Positions 35,600-46,911 of a stretch of DNA of 64,000 nt are shown in pieces; position 1 is the stretch's first letter; each line of letters opens with the position of its first letter. Under the pieces are notes generated by a model. It did not search any database, was not told the DNA's origin, and worked only from the letters and a program-made list of their open reading frames with translations. The stretch is from assembly GCA_031216915.1 (NCBI GenBank), contig CM062293.1, positions 153,830,285 through 153,894,284 of the forward strand, given 5' to 3'. Source of the DNA: Pictodentalium vernedei (taxonomy: Eukaryota > Mollusca > Scaphopoda > Dentaliida > Dentaliidae). The position numbers and the translations under genes were made by a program.

Positions 35600-36600
35600 G
35601 GGTATGACTTGCTGCAATGTCATACAGCACGTGACCAAGATGTAGGAGTGACGTGATAGTGAGGGTGTGTATACTTGTAAAATTATGTATCTTATATTAA
35701 ATTGTTCAGGCAGGTTTTGAGCGTTCGTCGATCGTTATCCACACCATCTACCCCGTGCTGTGCGGAAGCAAAAATTAATTGGGTTTGCCATTAATTTAAC
35801 CCGAGATGGAATTACATACGGAAATTCAAAGAATACTGAAGGGGCTGGACTCGCCAACTAAAAACTGTGAGCACTGGCCTCAGTGTTGACTTTGCGGACT
35901 GGCGTTGAAAGAGGACCGGGACCTTCTAATTCTGACAGGGCTAGTACAGTACAATTTGAATGGTCAAAATCTACGGGTGGGCAGTTTTCCCCATAGGCAC
36001 TTTCACTTTTGTCAATAAATGATGGACGCCCTGGGCTTAGAAGAGTAGTTCAAGAAGAAGAAATTGGAAACCTCTGGAAAAGGCAAAGAGGCTGGTCGAG
36101 GACAGCCACTGCCTTCCCGTCCATCTCCCTCCACGATTCGACGCGTCACACAGACAACTCCGGCACAGAAGTCGTTGAAAGTGGAACGGTCAGTGAGAGA
36201 CATGGCAGAAAATGGGACTTATTGCCTTCTTGCACCTTCGGTTTCTCTCAGACCGGTTTATGTTGCCTTGAGTGACTCGGGACCTCTTCTGTCATGCCGT
36301 CAGTGTATTGAGTATTCTGTGCTTCTTCCTGAGATGCGCTGAAACACGCGCTGTATTGAAAAGATTCCACGGGTACTCCAGGAATCCTTCGAGCTGACAA
36401 AAAAAAGAATCTACCACCATCAAAACTGAGATTAACACCCTCAGTTTCAGAAGAAGAAGCGTCAAAGACGTAGCTAATTGCACCCTTCACTATATTCCAT
36501 TCTCTGTTAAACACGGGAATGAACAAAACACTATACATGAGATTCGAAAGGGGTTCACTGTCATGGCATCATCCACGAACACCATGGGCGCACGCAAGCC
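35600..36600. other. Unassigned coding-like segment
   Basis: GC content rises and both strands hold longer open stretches than the surrounding intron. On the plus strand 36064-36342 gives a Pro/Ser/Arg-rich peptide (GRGQPLPSRPSPSTIRRVTQ). On the minus strand 36248-36538 gives NLSFDGGRFFFLSARRIPG. I cannot match either to a family. It may be a degraded transposon coding piece or a cassette exon outside the OATP frame; I assign no function. Confidence 0.25.
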
Positions 36601-36783
36601 ACTGTTCTAGTGTGTTTGTGAGCTTGTGAACGTTTAGGTGCTCAATGTGGTCAAATTATGAGCTGCTGATATCTTTCTAACACAGCAGTCATGACTATGA
36701 GTTAATTATTGTAGCTCTACTATGCACGATTTTTTTGTAAAGGCATACTGTTTTCAGTCGCGCAGCACAATTTATTGACTTAC

Positions 36784-36848
36784 CAAACAGATTCGACAGA
36801 AATGAGCTTAGTCCAAGAGCTAATGGTTTGTCGGCTTCTGCCACACTC
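36784..36848 (-). CDS. SLCO-like: SLCO/OATP penultimate coding exon (65 bp)
   Basis: Acceptor ..TTGTTGCAG precedes 36848 and donor GTAAGT begins at 36783. The exon completes a split Arg codon and reads RSVAEADKPLALGLSSFL then SNLF, ending with the first base of a Gly codon. This matches the OATP stretch R-x-V-x-x-x-x-KPLALG that leads into TM11-TM12. It is too short to be found by frame length alone; phase agreement with both neighbours makes it secure. Confidence 0.92.
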
Positions 36849-37512
36849 CTGCAACAAGAAAGTACAAACAAAGCAAGTAGATAGACAAACATAATGACTG
36901 ATTGACTAACTGACGGCAGATCAATCCCGACAAGTACAGACACACATGAAGATGAATAATAACATTTATGAATGAAAGTCTAACTGTAAGACAACGTGAA
37001 ACAAAGATATGCAGATATGTCTTAATTTTTTACATAGTGGAACGGAAATATCAGTCCAGAGCCCTTCACAAAACATCGCCTTTCAATTTCTGTTACTTTT
37101 TTAATGTTTTCATCTCTGACATATATCATCATGAAAGATGATTTTCGATAGAGTTATCTCTCTTAACTGGTAAGGTGCTGAGTTTTTTCTGACAACAAAT
37201 CAAAGCTCATCATATACTACTTTATTACATTTCATTGGATAGTGCCTTATAGGCACTATCCAATTAAATGCCAGAGAGCAAGGTATTGTATAAAAAATCT
37301 GATGCATATCAGAGACAATAAAGGCTTCCTCAGGCAGAATGTAGCTACAGACAGTTATTGCCTGTCACTTTTAGTAAAGCCCAAAATAGGGCTTCCAGCA
37401 CTCTACCAGTTAAAATTATTAGGAAGGTCCGATTAAGAAGCAAGTAATTGTTGAAAAAACACCTATGTCCTATGACATCAGTAGAAAATAAACCAAGTTT
37501 CTTCCGTTTCTA
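36849..37512. other. Intronic stretch with a small hairpin
   Basis: The only item of note is the near-perfect hairpin at 37234-37264 (attggatagtgcc / ggcactatccaat around ttata). No gene. Confidence 0.5.
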
Positions 37513-37516
37513 TTAA

Positions 37517-37760
37517 CCCTTTACCCAACGTAACGGCCAAAACCGGCCAGCGCTATTCTCAAAAATCGCCAATTAATTTTCATTATTTTTTTCATTTTTT
37601 GTCTCAAAAACATAGGCTATGACCCCTCATTGGAACGAGCTCGTTGAGCTCGTTCCAATGAGGGGTCATAACCTATGTTTTTGAGACAAAAAATGAAAAA
37701 AATTAGTTATTCAAGAATTTTTTTGGCAAGTGTCGTCTGCTTTTCATGTTTGGTAAAGGG
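37517..37760 (-). mobile_element. TTAA-flanked palindromic MITE, subfamily A
   Basis: TTAA at 37513-37516 and 37761-37764. The ends are CCCTTTACCCAACG and TTTGGTAAAGGG. Same orientation as the copy at 17793, with aaccggccagcgct at the left and cagacg-type sequence at the right. The apex is GAGCTC-GTT-GAGCTC and the arms gacccctcattggaac and complement are intact. Confidence 0.88.
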
Positions 37761-37764
37761 TTAA

Positions 37765-38172
37765 TAAAAGAAAACAACAGCTGGAGCTGTCTGTTGTTTT
37801 CCTTTATTAGAAGTAATAAAAGGATTGTTTTTATGGCAAGCTAATTAGAAGCAACTCGTTCAAACATAATCCATCATCAAGACTATCAATCACTGTCTCA
37901 CCTCCCAACACCAAATGTCCACTCTGGCTCTTTGTTTACAACAATTGTTTTTTTTATTTTTTAAAGGGACAAGAGGCGATTTGCAAATAAGCTGTGACAT
38001 TTTGTACATATTTGTGTTACTATTTTCGATGTAAATTGTGTTTTCATTTTTTTTTTACTTTTGTTTTCTTTGTGTGACTTTAAATTTAATATTGCTTAAC
38101 TATCCAATTTTCAATGTAAATATTGTATAATATGTGTTCAGTATTTTTTAAATTTGGTCAAATAATTGGGTC
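37765..38172. other. AT-rich intronic stretch
   Basis: No gene. T-rich runs near 37947 and 38047. A short inverted repeat, aacaacagctgg/ctgttgtt, sits at 37772-37800. Confidence 0.4.
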
Positions 38173-38438
38173 ATTCCCATCTACCCAGCAGCCGGAAGGT
38201 AACTAATTAGCAAGTCGCAGATATAGAGAATGAATGAAAAGTTTCAGCGCTCCAAAAGCGCGCAGGGACGATGTAGAATTGAAATCCCTTGCGACCTGAA
38301 TAACTTTATTTGCTTTTTAGCTTTATTTGCTTATAAATCCACGAGAGTCTGAAGCTAGAGCCAATAATCTTATTTAGTTTGAGTGTGCGCACTGGCAGTA
38401 GGGTAATGGATTGAGATCCCCTAGAACCTCGAATTGAA
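38173..38438. repeat. Repeat block joining two MULE-relic ends
   Basis: The first 31 bp (attcccatctacccagcagc...) match 44927-44957 with two mismatches. After 25 bp, 38229-38438 (aatgaatgaaaagtttcagc...) matches 43441-43636. At the MULE relic these two blocks lie at opposite ends, 1.3 kb apart and in the reverse order. Here they are adjacent, as at a tail-to-head junction. Confidence 0.75.
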
Positions 38439-38451
38439 AGATGGCCAGGAA

Positions 38452-38689
38452 TTTTGCATAACTACAAGTGTTCTGCTCCGTGTTTGCTTAGAGAAGTGGG
38501 CATATTTATGGTAATACTGAAACCGTAGTTTGATGGTTATTTTAGAAAAAAGAAAAAGAAACCCAAACAGTTTTGCATAACTACAAGTGTTCTGCTCCGT
38601 GTTTGCTTAGAGAAGTGGGCATATTTATGGTAATACTGAAACCGTAGTTTGATGGTTATTTTAGAAAAAAGAAAAAGAAACCCAAACAG
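38452..38689. repeat. 119-bp perfect tandem duplication
   Basis: 38452-38570 and 38571-38689 both begin ttttgcataactac and end cccaaacag. I see no mismatch. Either a very recent duplication or an assembly artefact. Confidence 0.92.
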
Positions 38690-39249
38690 TTTGGGAGTAG
38701 CCCAAGCATATTATCCTTCACGGTTACAAAATGGACAAAAATCCACCAAAATGTGTTTTTGAAAGCTGAGAGTCATCCATCAGCCTATAAAGACACACTT
38801 ACACACACATACTCACAGACACATACCCAAAACCATTAAAAGGGCTGTTATATCTTTATTCAAATGTTTATTTAATTAAAATCTACATTGGTCCCAACCA
38901 GGTAAGCTTGTTTCAATCCGTGCTTGGTATTTGGTGGTTTCCCGTGTATGTCAACTGAAAGGAGGTAGGTTGTTCCAATTCCTAATACGCTTCGTTGATA
39001 TTTCCAAGCGTTTTCTAGATAGGAGTGTTGCAAGAAAATTAGCGAGTGTTCAATTAGAAAAGATAAAAGAAGAGAGAGATGGGAATCCGCTGTTGTATAT
39101 TATGAATGTTGTGCGATTGTTGCTATGGATGGGGTGAGGGTGGGTTACTTTGGAGCCCACTTCCCACGCGTGGAGTTGCCAGGAAGTCCCCACACGCTCG
39201 ATCCTAGATTTGTTTAGTGAGTAGCGAAGCAATCTTCACAATCTCTTCT

Positions 39250-39815
39250 CCTCCATATCATTATTATAGAAAGATAGAACTCCTTTAATGTATATTGTAG
39301 CTGCTGTTTGATTGTTGCTATGGCTTGGGCGTGTTGTGTGTTTTTTCGTAGCCCACTCCCCATACGCTGAGTTACGAGGCAATCCTCACAGACTCAATCC
39401 TAAAGTTCTCAATGAGTAGTGAGGCAATCCTCACTGACTCCATACAATTGAATTCTCATGATTAATTCTAATTTGCTGTGTCTTATTTTGTTTTTCTGCT
39501 AGGGGTTCGGTGTTCGTTCCGCTCTACCATTAATTCACTATCTTGGAGTCTGTTGAGGGTTTTGTTATGTAAGTATTTGATCGCGTTTCAATCGCGCTTC
39601 TGTAGAATTGCGAGGCAGTCCTAATAGAGTCAATCCTAAAGTTCCTAATCAATAGTAGCGAGGCAATCCTCACTGATTTCACGCAATTTAACTCTATTGT
39701 AAAATTTTAATTTTCGGAAACTTCTTTTGTTTTTCTGTTAAGAGTTCGGTGTTCGTTCAGCTCAACCATTAATTTACTATCTTGGAGTCTGTTGAGGGTT
39801 TTGTTTTGTAGGTTT
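39250..39815 (-). repeat. Tandem-duplicated tail of the Jockey-like LINE
   Basis: The 3' part of the LINE occurs at least twice with period about 239 bp: cttggagtctgttgagggtt at 39781 and 39542, and gaggcaatcctcactgayt-type blocks near 39421 and 39660. On the minus strand both copies read the LINE C-terminus, NKTLNRLQDS(K/E)LMVE then NEHRT. A weaker third copy extends toward 38900-39200. Confidence 0.75.
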
Positions 39816-39819
39816 TTAA

Positions 39820-40023
39820 CCCCCTGCACACTGAGGTCGAAATATCTAAAGTTCAGGGTGCAAATATTTCCCATAATGCAACTAGAAATTTAACCAGTTC
39901 AATCTTGTTTGACAGAGCTCAATGAGCTCTGTCAAACAAGATTGAATTGGTTAAATTCCCAGTTGCATTATGGGAATAATGGCTACTTCAAATCTGGATA
40001 TTTTGACATCAGTGTGCAGGGGG
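39820..40023. mobile_element. TTAA-flanked palindromic MITE, subfamily G
   Basis: TTAA at 39816-39819 and 40024-40027. The ends are CCCCCTGCACACTGA and TCAGTGTGCAGGGGG, a 14-bp inverted repeat. The central palindrome accagttcaatcttgtttga pairs with its complement, with apex GAGCTC-AAT-GAGCTC. It is inserted within the coding end of the Jockey-like LINE, so it is younger than that LINE. A decayed relative is at 17260-17455. Confidence 0.9.
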
Positions 40024-43000
40024 TTAATCGTGTTTCGAATGTTTCTATTTTTGCTAGCACATGAAGTTCCTTTATTAGTGTCCACATGGGCTTGCATAGT
40101 GCCACACGCAAGACATGATTTTGAACCCTCTGTAGCTTATTATTGTTGGTTTTGCTCAGGTCACTTGTTATTATGGCACAACATTCTAGCACCGGGCGTG
40201 TAAATGATAAACCAGCCATTATAACTGTAACATACAACTACCACCATGAAACGGTCTCGAATAAGCACTCAACTTACTGCTGAACCCTCTTTCCATGTTC
40301 AAGATATTTTTGTTCACAATTCTAATCAATTATTGCCTGTCTTTTTTTTGTCTGTCTTTTTTAGATATAAAATATTGTTTAAACTAAATGATTTGTAAAG
40401 CTTAAGAAGCATGTCTTTGTTTGCTCCACAATTTCTACCTCTGAACATTATCAGAAAATTGGTACGTTTAGTAACTCTAACTGTAATAGCGTCGAATGGT
40501 ATTCTGCAGGCGGTTTTTAATAATGTTTAGGGACTTACTGACCGTTCACATGCCTTTATCGCCCGAGAACTGCGATAGTTCAATTCAGTTTTTCCCTACT
40601 TTGTCGATGTCATTCATATATATTATGAAGAGAAGGGGCTTATGACCGATCCCTGTGGTGTGCCCGCTTCAAGCATTACTTCCACTGACACCTTGCGGTT
40701 AATCCTCACCTTGATTTTTCGGTCAGTGAGAAATGATGGATATGATCCTCAGAATTTTAGTTGGTAATCCCATTTTCGCTAGTTTATATCTCATGCTCTT
40801 GTGCCATACCGAATCGAACGCTTTTTTCTACATCCAAGAAAAGCGCTTTTCCAATTTCGTTCTGACTAAACGCTGGTTTCATATAATCGACCAGTCTGTA
40901 AACGTGTTCGATTCCCTCTTTCTGGCTCCTGTATGCTCTTTGTCATTTGTGAAAAAAAATGATTCATTCAAGATAGCTGGGAAGTCTCGTGGTGAGGATC
41001 TGCTCAAATATTTTTCTTACACAGCTAAGCAAGCTGATTGGGCGGTAGTTAGAAGGGTTAATAAGGTCTTTGTCGGGTTTAGATATCATTACTCCTGTGG
41101 CCACGTTCCAGCATTTTGGGAAGTACCCACAGGAAAGAGAGCAGTTTAAGAGCTGGGTAAGTCTAGAGTGGAAGATGTTAGGACACAGTTTCAGGATTTT
41201 ATAAGAGACTTCTTCTTCTTCTCCGGGGGACGAAGATGATTTACATTTTCGGATTATACACATGAACCTCTTCTGCGCCTATTGGTTCGGTTAATTCACG
41301 ATCGTTCCCATCCTCAGGACTTTATTCGAAGTTGAGTACGTTAAAAACTGAGCTGTTGTCTTGGACAAATTTATTTACTTTTACTTTGAAATTGTTGACA
41401 AATCTGTCCCCTTCTTGTGGACGATGAGCTTTGTTTAGAAATTCGGGTAAAGCGTTGGTTTTTGCCTTGTCGTCCAGGGTCATAGTTCCATCGTTAGTTT
41501 TCAGTGCATTATTTTTGCTCTTCTGGCTAGTAAGAGTTTTACATGTGATGTGTCCCAGAACCTCTTAGGTTCTCTCAAGCCATTGATGTTTTCTGTTGCC
41601 TTTTCCCATCTCATGCGATTGTCGTTTGCTATGGCCTTTTTACTTCTCCGTAAAGGCAATTATATGCGGTTTTAAGTTCTGCTTTTTTATATGATCATTC
41701 TCTTATTGGTAAGCCCGGAATGCTTTTCTTTTTTGTTCAGTTATTTGAAGTGTTGTTTGAGTTATTCTATTTATCTGCGGCTTTACCGTTTGCTTGGGAC
41801 AGATTTCACCCGGTGTTCTGTTGATAACCTTGTTGAGGTGAGCGCAGGCTTTTTCTAGTTCGCGAACATTAAAGGGGCCATTTGCATTTATTTTAACTTT
41901 GATAATGTTTCTGAAGAGGTTCCAGTCGATTTTTCATAGGTTCCTTCTGTTCATGGGAGGATACCTTGTGGGACCAGTATTACATTTCAAAGTGGCGTGA
42001 ACTGGCAGGTGATCACTGCCTAGATCCTCGTCCCCAACAAACATGTCTTGGATTTAATTGGTTCGTGATTTACTTGTGATAATCAGGTCAATGATATCTG
42101 ATGGATAGAGTGGGTTGTTGCTTACGTATGTTACGCCATGATCGTTATTTACACGAATAGATCAAGTTCTTCAATGATGTTGAAAAGAGAGTCACCATTT
42201 GGCTCAGTCTTATGACACCCAAATATCTGGTGTTTGGAATTGAAATCCCCAAAGAATATGCAGTGCTTATATTTTGGAGTAAACAAATCAAATACAGTAC
42301 TGTCTGCTGTTACCTGCGGTCTGTTATAGTATGAGTTGACGGACACGTGTTTGTGGTCAGGTTCAATTTCGGGTGCAATCACTTCATCATTGAGGCTATC
42401 ACATGGTATTGTTTTGTATTTATTCTCCTGCCTTATTTGAGAGCAACACCACCACCTTTTTGGTTGGGACAATCTCTTCTAATAATATCAAACCCACTTA
42501 AAGAGAATCTGTGCTTGGTTTTAGCCATGTTTCGCTAATTCCAATTATGACCACATTTTTTATATAATGTGACATTTGCGAGTTTTTCTGATTAAGGCTT
42601 GGAGCGTTCCACTGGACTTTTTTAATATATCCATGAATGGTTTACAAATAATAGTACTAAGTTTATTTACTAACTGTAGTATTCTTACCTAATTAATTGT
42701 GTTAACGGCCGATTCTAATAGCGTGTGAGATATTTGAGTTTTTATATAATTTAAGAGCTATTTTACTGATTTCTCTGCATATGTCCGAAAGACTAGAGTT
42801 CGTGTGGTTTTTCATCATGTTGAAAATAGAGCCGGTCATAAGGGTGTACGTGGAATAAGGTGAGGGTGAGTTATCTGCACTACTTACATTTAGAGCTTTA
42901 AGCTGGATGTTTGTTTTAAATTTTTTGAAGTGGGTGCACCATCGGTAGTTACTGGGGTGTTGCCCCCTCAATTGGGGCATTTCAGAGTTGTGGCATTACT

Positions 43001-43440
43001 CGCCTTCGCGATGTGTTTGTCGCCGCATTTCATACATCGTTGCTCCCCGTTGCATTTGTGTGACAAGTGCCCAAATTTCTGACACTTGTGACACTGAACG
43101 GGTTGCGGAAGTACACGATATTCCTCCGTTTGGTAATTTTTACCGTTGATATTTACACATTTGCTTATTAAATTCAACTTTATTGATCTATTAGAGCATT
43201 TAACTTTAATCTTCCAGGTTGGATTTCCCGTGGCTTTGGAGATTAATCACGAGCATCCTGGAAGGGCTTTCTCAATCTTATTTTTATCCGTTTTCGGAGG
43301 AACGCGCGTAATTAAAACACGAGGGATTGGTTGACGACGGCTCTGTGCCTGTGCCATGTTGTTTTATTGATAACCTTAGGGGGTGCTCTTACTTTATCCG
43401 CGTATGACACACCCGCTGTTTGGCTAGCTGTAACAGTCCA

Positions 43441-44960
43441 AATGAATGAAATGAAAAGTTTCAGCGCGCCGAAGGCGCACAGGGACGATGTGGGATTGAA
43501 ATCCCTTGCGACCCGAATAACTTTATTTGCTTTATAGCTTTGTTTGTTTATGAGTCCACGAGAGTCGGAAGCGAGAGCGTGTGTATGCGCGCCGGCATTA
43601 GGGTAGTGGGTTGAGATCCCCAAGAACATCGAAGATCAATATTTGACAATTATAAATTCAGCATTAAGTTGCGTAGAAATCAACGTATTCATTGGCGCTG
43701 GTGCCAGAATGATTGTGGTGCCACCGCCAACACAATGAACGACATGATATCAACATCCTTTGAACAGCACAACCATGATGCCGACATTGGCCAGATTGCC
43801 ATCGACGCCTTCCTTGCTGAGCTTAGAAAGACAGTTAAGCATGACTCAAAGCCCATAACGTCGCGATTCCAAGAAGAAATATCAAGTAAGTCTGAAAACC
43901 GAGTCACCGAGTGTGTATGTGTGCGTGTGAGGGTGTATGTGTTCCATCAGCTATACACTATTCATGCTTTCGCTGCGGACTGAATGTGACCCTGGTTTAT
44001 GCATTTCTTCCAAATAAGACCCAAAGCACATATCTGAGAATCTTCGGCATTCTGAAACAGCGTGCAGCCGACAAGAACATTCCACTGCGACCAACAACTG
44101 TGTTTACGGATTTCGAGACAGCAGCACAGAACGCACTTAGTAATACATTTGCCAATGTTACATTGAAGGGTTGTTTATTTTCACTACAGCCAGGCTGTAT
44201 GGAAGTATGCACAGAAGTGCAGACTTAAAACTCTGTATCAGGACAGAGAAGAAGTTAAACTTTTAATACACAGAACCGCCGCCCTACCTCTTGTTCCAGT
44301 GGATTCAAGTAGCGGGGCCTGGCTCCATACAGTGGAGGATGCTCCATCTAGTACCAATGTTGATCAATTTACGGACTATGCGACAACTAACTAGGTGGAA
44401 GAAGATCATGGCCGCTGTTCGTGTAATCACTATGATACCGTCGGTCTACGTGCAACCAACCACGTAGAGGGATGGCATCGAAAGTTACAACGGTTAATCT
44501 AAGGTTCCCATCCGAACATTTTCACTGACTTTATTAAGAAGGAGCAATCTTACCAGGAAACTGTTATTATAGTCAACTGAATTCAGGTGGCCGCCTCATT
44601 CCAAGGAACAAAAAGCACAGGAAAGTGGACAATTCCCTTGAACATTTTAAACGTGCTTTCCGTGAAGGAGACATTGGACTCATGCAATATCCGGACTCCG
44701 TCTCTCATAGTTCTGGCTACTGAATTGACTACTTAAATGGTAAGGGTTAAATTATATTGTTGTTTACGTTGTTGAGCACCTGTGATTTCTGTCGAGTGTC
44801 GTATTATCAGAATTTTACATTTTCAATCATTTTAAATATCTACTATCAAAACTGAGAAAACAACTGTTTTAGTGTTGACATTAAATATTAAAAATGAGTG
44901 AAGGGTTAAAATACGACGAGCAGGTTATTCCCATCTACCCTGCAGCCGGTAGGTAACAGA
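43441..44960 (+). pseudogene. MULE-type DNA transposon relic
   Basis: Plus-strand pieces match a Mutator-like transposase. At 43660-43900 an N-terminal FLYWCH-like zinc finger reads HWRWCQNDCGATANTMND then HNHD. At 44000-44190 comes the core, VYAFLPNKTQSTYLRIFGIL, then VFTDFETAAQNAL (catalytic Asp region) and KGCLFSLQPG, near the usual GC-FH motif. Further on, near 44450-44490, LRATNHVEGWHRKLQRLI matches the conserved C-terminal motif of the family. Frameshifts and stops separate these parts. Flanking blocks at 43441-43636 and 44927-44957 recur at 38.2-38.4 kb. I could not define terminal inverted repeats. Confidence 0.8.
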
Positions 44961-45359
44961 ATTGCGTACTAAAATTACACCAAAGTCTGCTTCAAATTAA
45001 GAAACAGACTATAGTCGACATCTCTATGATGAACCGGATGATCACACCTGTACTCGAAACAATACCTGCCGGGTAGATAGGAAGACCCCAGATAATTAAG
45101 TGGTCTATTCGGTAAGCCGACTTACTAAATGGAAATGAACTATAAGTCATAACCTTTGACCAGGCTGAAAGAGAATTAATTAACAGTGTCCTATCTTCCC
45201 ACTGCATTTTCCTACTTAAATTAAGTAAGTGGGACAAACGGGGTGTCACCCTTTGATGCTCACCTCCTCCGCAAATACTGATTGATCAATCGCCTGAAAA
45301 CTACTTTCGAACACAAACACTTGAAGTGAAGTTGAATTGTAAAGAGAAACTTAACTTAC

Positions 45360-45514
45360 CTCATTACGATGTTAATAAAACACATTATTGTACATGCTCC
45401 AGTGAAAGACCAAATGAACGTTACAATGACGAATGGTATTAACGTTGAACATTTTGACGGGCAATAACCAGATTGTACTTCACCTGACGAAACACATGAA
45501 CATTCATTGAACAT
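45360..45514 (-). CDS. SLCO-like: SLCO/OATP exon: end of Kazal-like loop and TM10
   Basis: Acceptor CAG lies at 45515-45517 and donor GTAAGT starts at 45359. It reads MFNECSCVSSGEVQSGYC then PSKC, giving the last four cysteines of the extracellular Kazal-like loop. The membrane helix LIPFVIVTFIWSFTGACTIM follows, and the exon ends in MR with a split Arg codon. This continues the Kazal exon at 55216-55556 in phase 0 and joins the 65-bp exon at 36784-36848 in phase 2. The order of cysteines and the following helix match OATP loop 5/TM10. Confidence 0.93.
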
Positions 45515-46910
45515 CTGAAACCATAAAATTACATATTAATGTAGATGGGTACAGAAACGTTCTGTAAGTTTTAAAATGTTCATCCGGATTAAAAACTACA
45601 TTGGAAAAACTCACCAGTTCACAAGGAGAGTGGGATTTACAAGCAAGGACAAAACTGTGACACCTCTCAATGAGCAACATCTCCTCTCGCAGTAAAGAAT
45701 CAACACCGGTTTTAAAATTTCAAATCTTTGACAAATGGCTCTTCAAGGGAAAGAAAAGCATTCTTCCATCAAAAAATTCAAATCTACGTTGAATCACTGC
45801 TGAAATCGAAGAGAAACCGCTCTTTTGAAACAACGAGATGACCCTACTCCGCCTTATAAATAAGAATATGGAGGGAGACGGGTAAATGCCATGGACATTG
45901 GGGATTTTTTTCATTTTGGAAAATTTTGTCACTCTAACATTCTATTTTTTATTTCAAATTTTTTTCCACAACATTTTCGGATACCCAAGATTTCCAAGAT
46001 ATATTCAAAGAGATTCAAGGAATTATTTTCATTCCGTCCATGTAGTATGAAAGGTATACGTTTATGAGAGTTGCGCTATTGTCTAGTGTATGACGGAGGT
46101 CGTTTTGGGAGCCAAATACCACACGGATAATGGATTGTGTTTTCCTCTGTCGATTCAGTCAGAACTAACAATGTTCAATTTTTCGATAACAGGTGAATAT
46201 AAAAAAGACAGATGAGTCCAAAACAAAACTATAACTGGCAAACCAAGTTATCACCCAAATACTGTGATTGTTGTAGCAAAAGTTAAGAAAAATGTTGCCA
46301 AATACCTGGTTGGAGAAAACACTAAACAACTGATCAAACATGGTCAATAATCAGCCCTGCAGATAAAATCAGAGACAGAGAGATACCATAACATTATAAA
46401 GCAGAAATAATGTGTTGGATGGGCCAATTGACTAATACAAAGGATAAAGCAATTGTTCAATGCATTTATTACACATTTTCTGACTTTCTTGGGGCTGCAC
46501 ACAGACGTCCGTTGCTTTAATGTGATGTCCCTTTACTCAACAGTTATACAGATATCCCTTCACACCCAGTTAAAGATATTCCAAGTATTTCATTCGTCTT
46601 AAAAACATTAAGATATACTACTCAAAGTTTGCTAAGCACTAGTGTATCCAACTACCTGTTTACGTTCTAGTTCAAATATTGTTATGAAAAGTGTATATAT
46701 TTTATATTTAATTACATCTTTAATGATTTAAGCACATAAATTAAGATTTTGTTTGTGTCTGACATTATTTTTAAGCTTTTGAATACGATAAGCATGGAAA
46801 ATGGATATTATTGGTAAGAGAGGAAATTTTTCAAATTTGCCAAAAAGTTGACCGGAGCGAACTGATACGGGTTTAATATCGAGTATGAGACCCATTATTG
46901 TTAATTACAG
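45515..46910. other. Intronic gene-free stretch
   Basis: No gene or repeat recognised. Confidence 0.4.
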
Positions 46911-46911
46911 C

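Larger units (their letters stand above)
38900..43440 (-). pseudogene. Jockey/I-like LINE with two ORFs, decayed
   Basis: A nearly full-length non-LTR element. ORF1 (about 43440-42700) encodes a nucleic-acid-binding protein with two CCHC knuckles (CHKCQKFGHLSHKC, then CMKCGDKHIAKASNATTLKC). ORF2 follows with an APE endonuclease near 42620-42000 (GISETWLKP, FFGDFNSKHQIFG, GSDHLPVHA) and an RT near 41260-40560: NPSNYRPISLLSCVRKIFEQ, then FLDVEK, then AGTPQGSVISPFL. The catalytic box is degraded to QFSGD. The RT C-terminus, RPVLECCAI then LQRVQNHVLRVAL, is at 40200-40090. Frameshifts, stops and the internal MITE at 39820-40023 disrupt it. The region left of the MITE carries the C-terminus again in a 239-bp duplicated tail. 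Confidence 0.85.
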
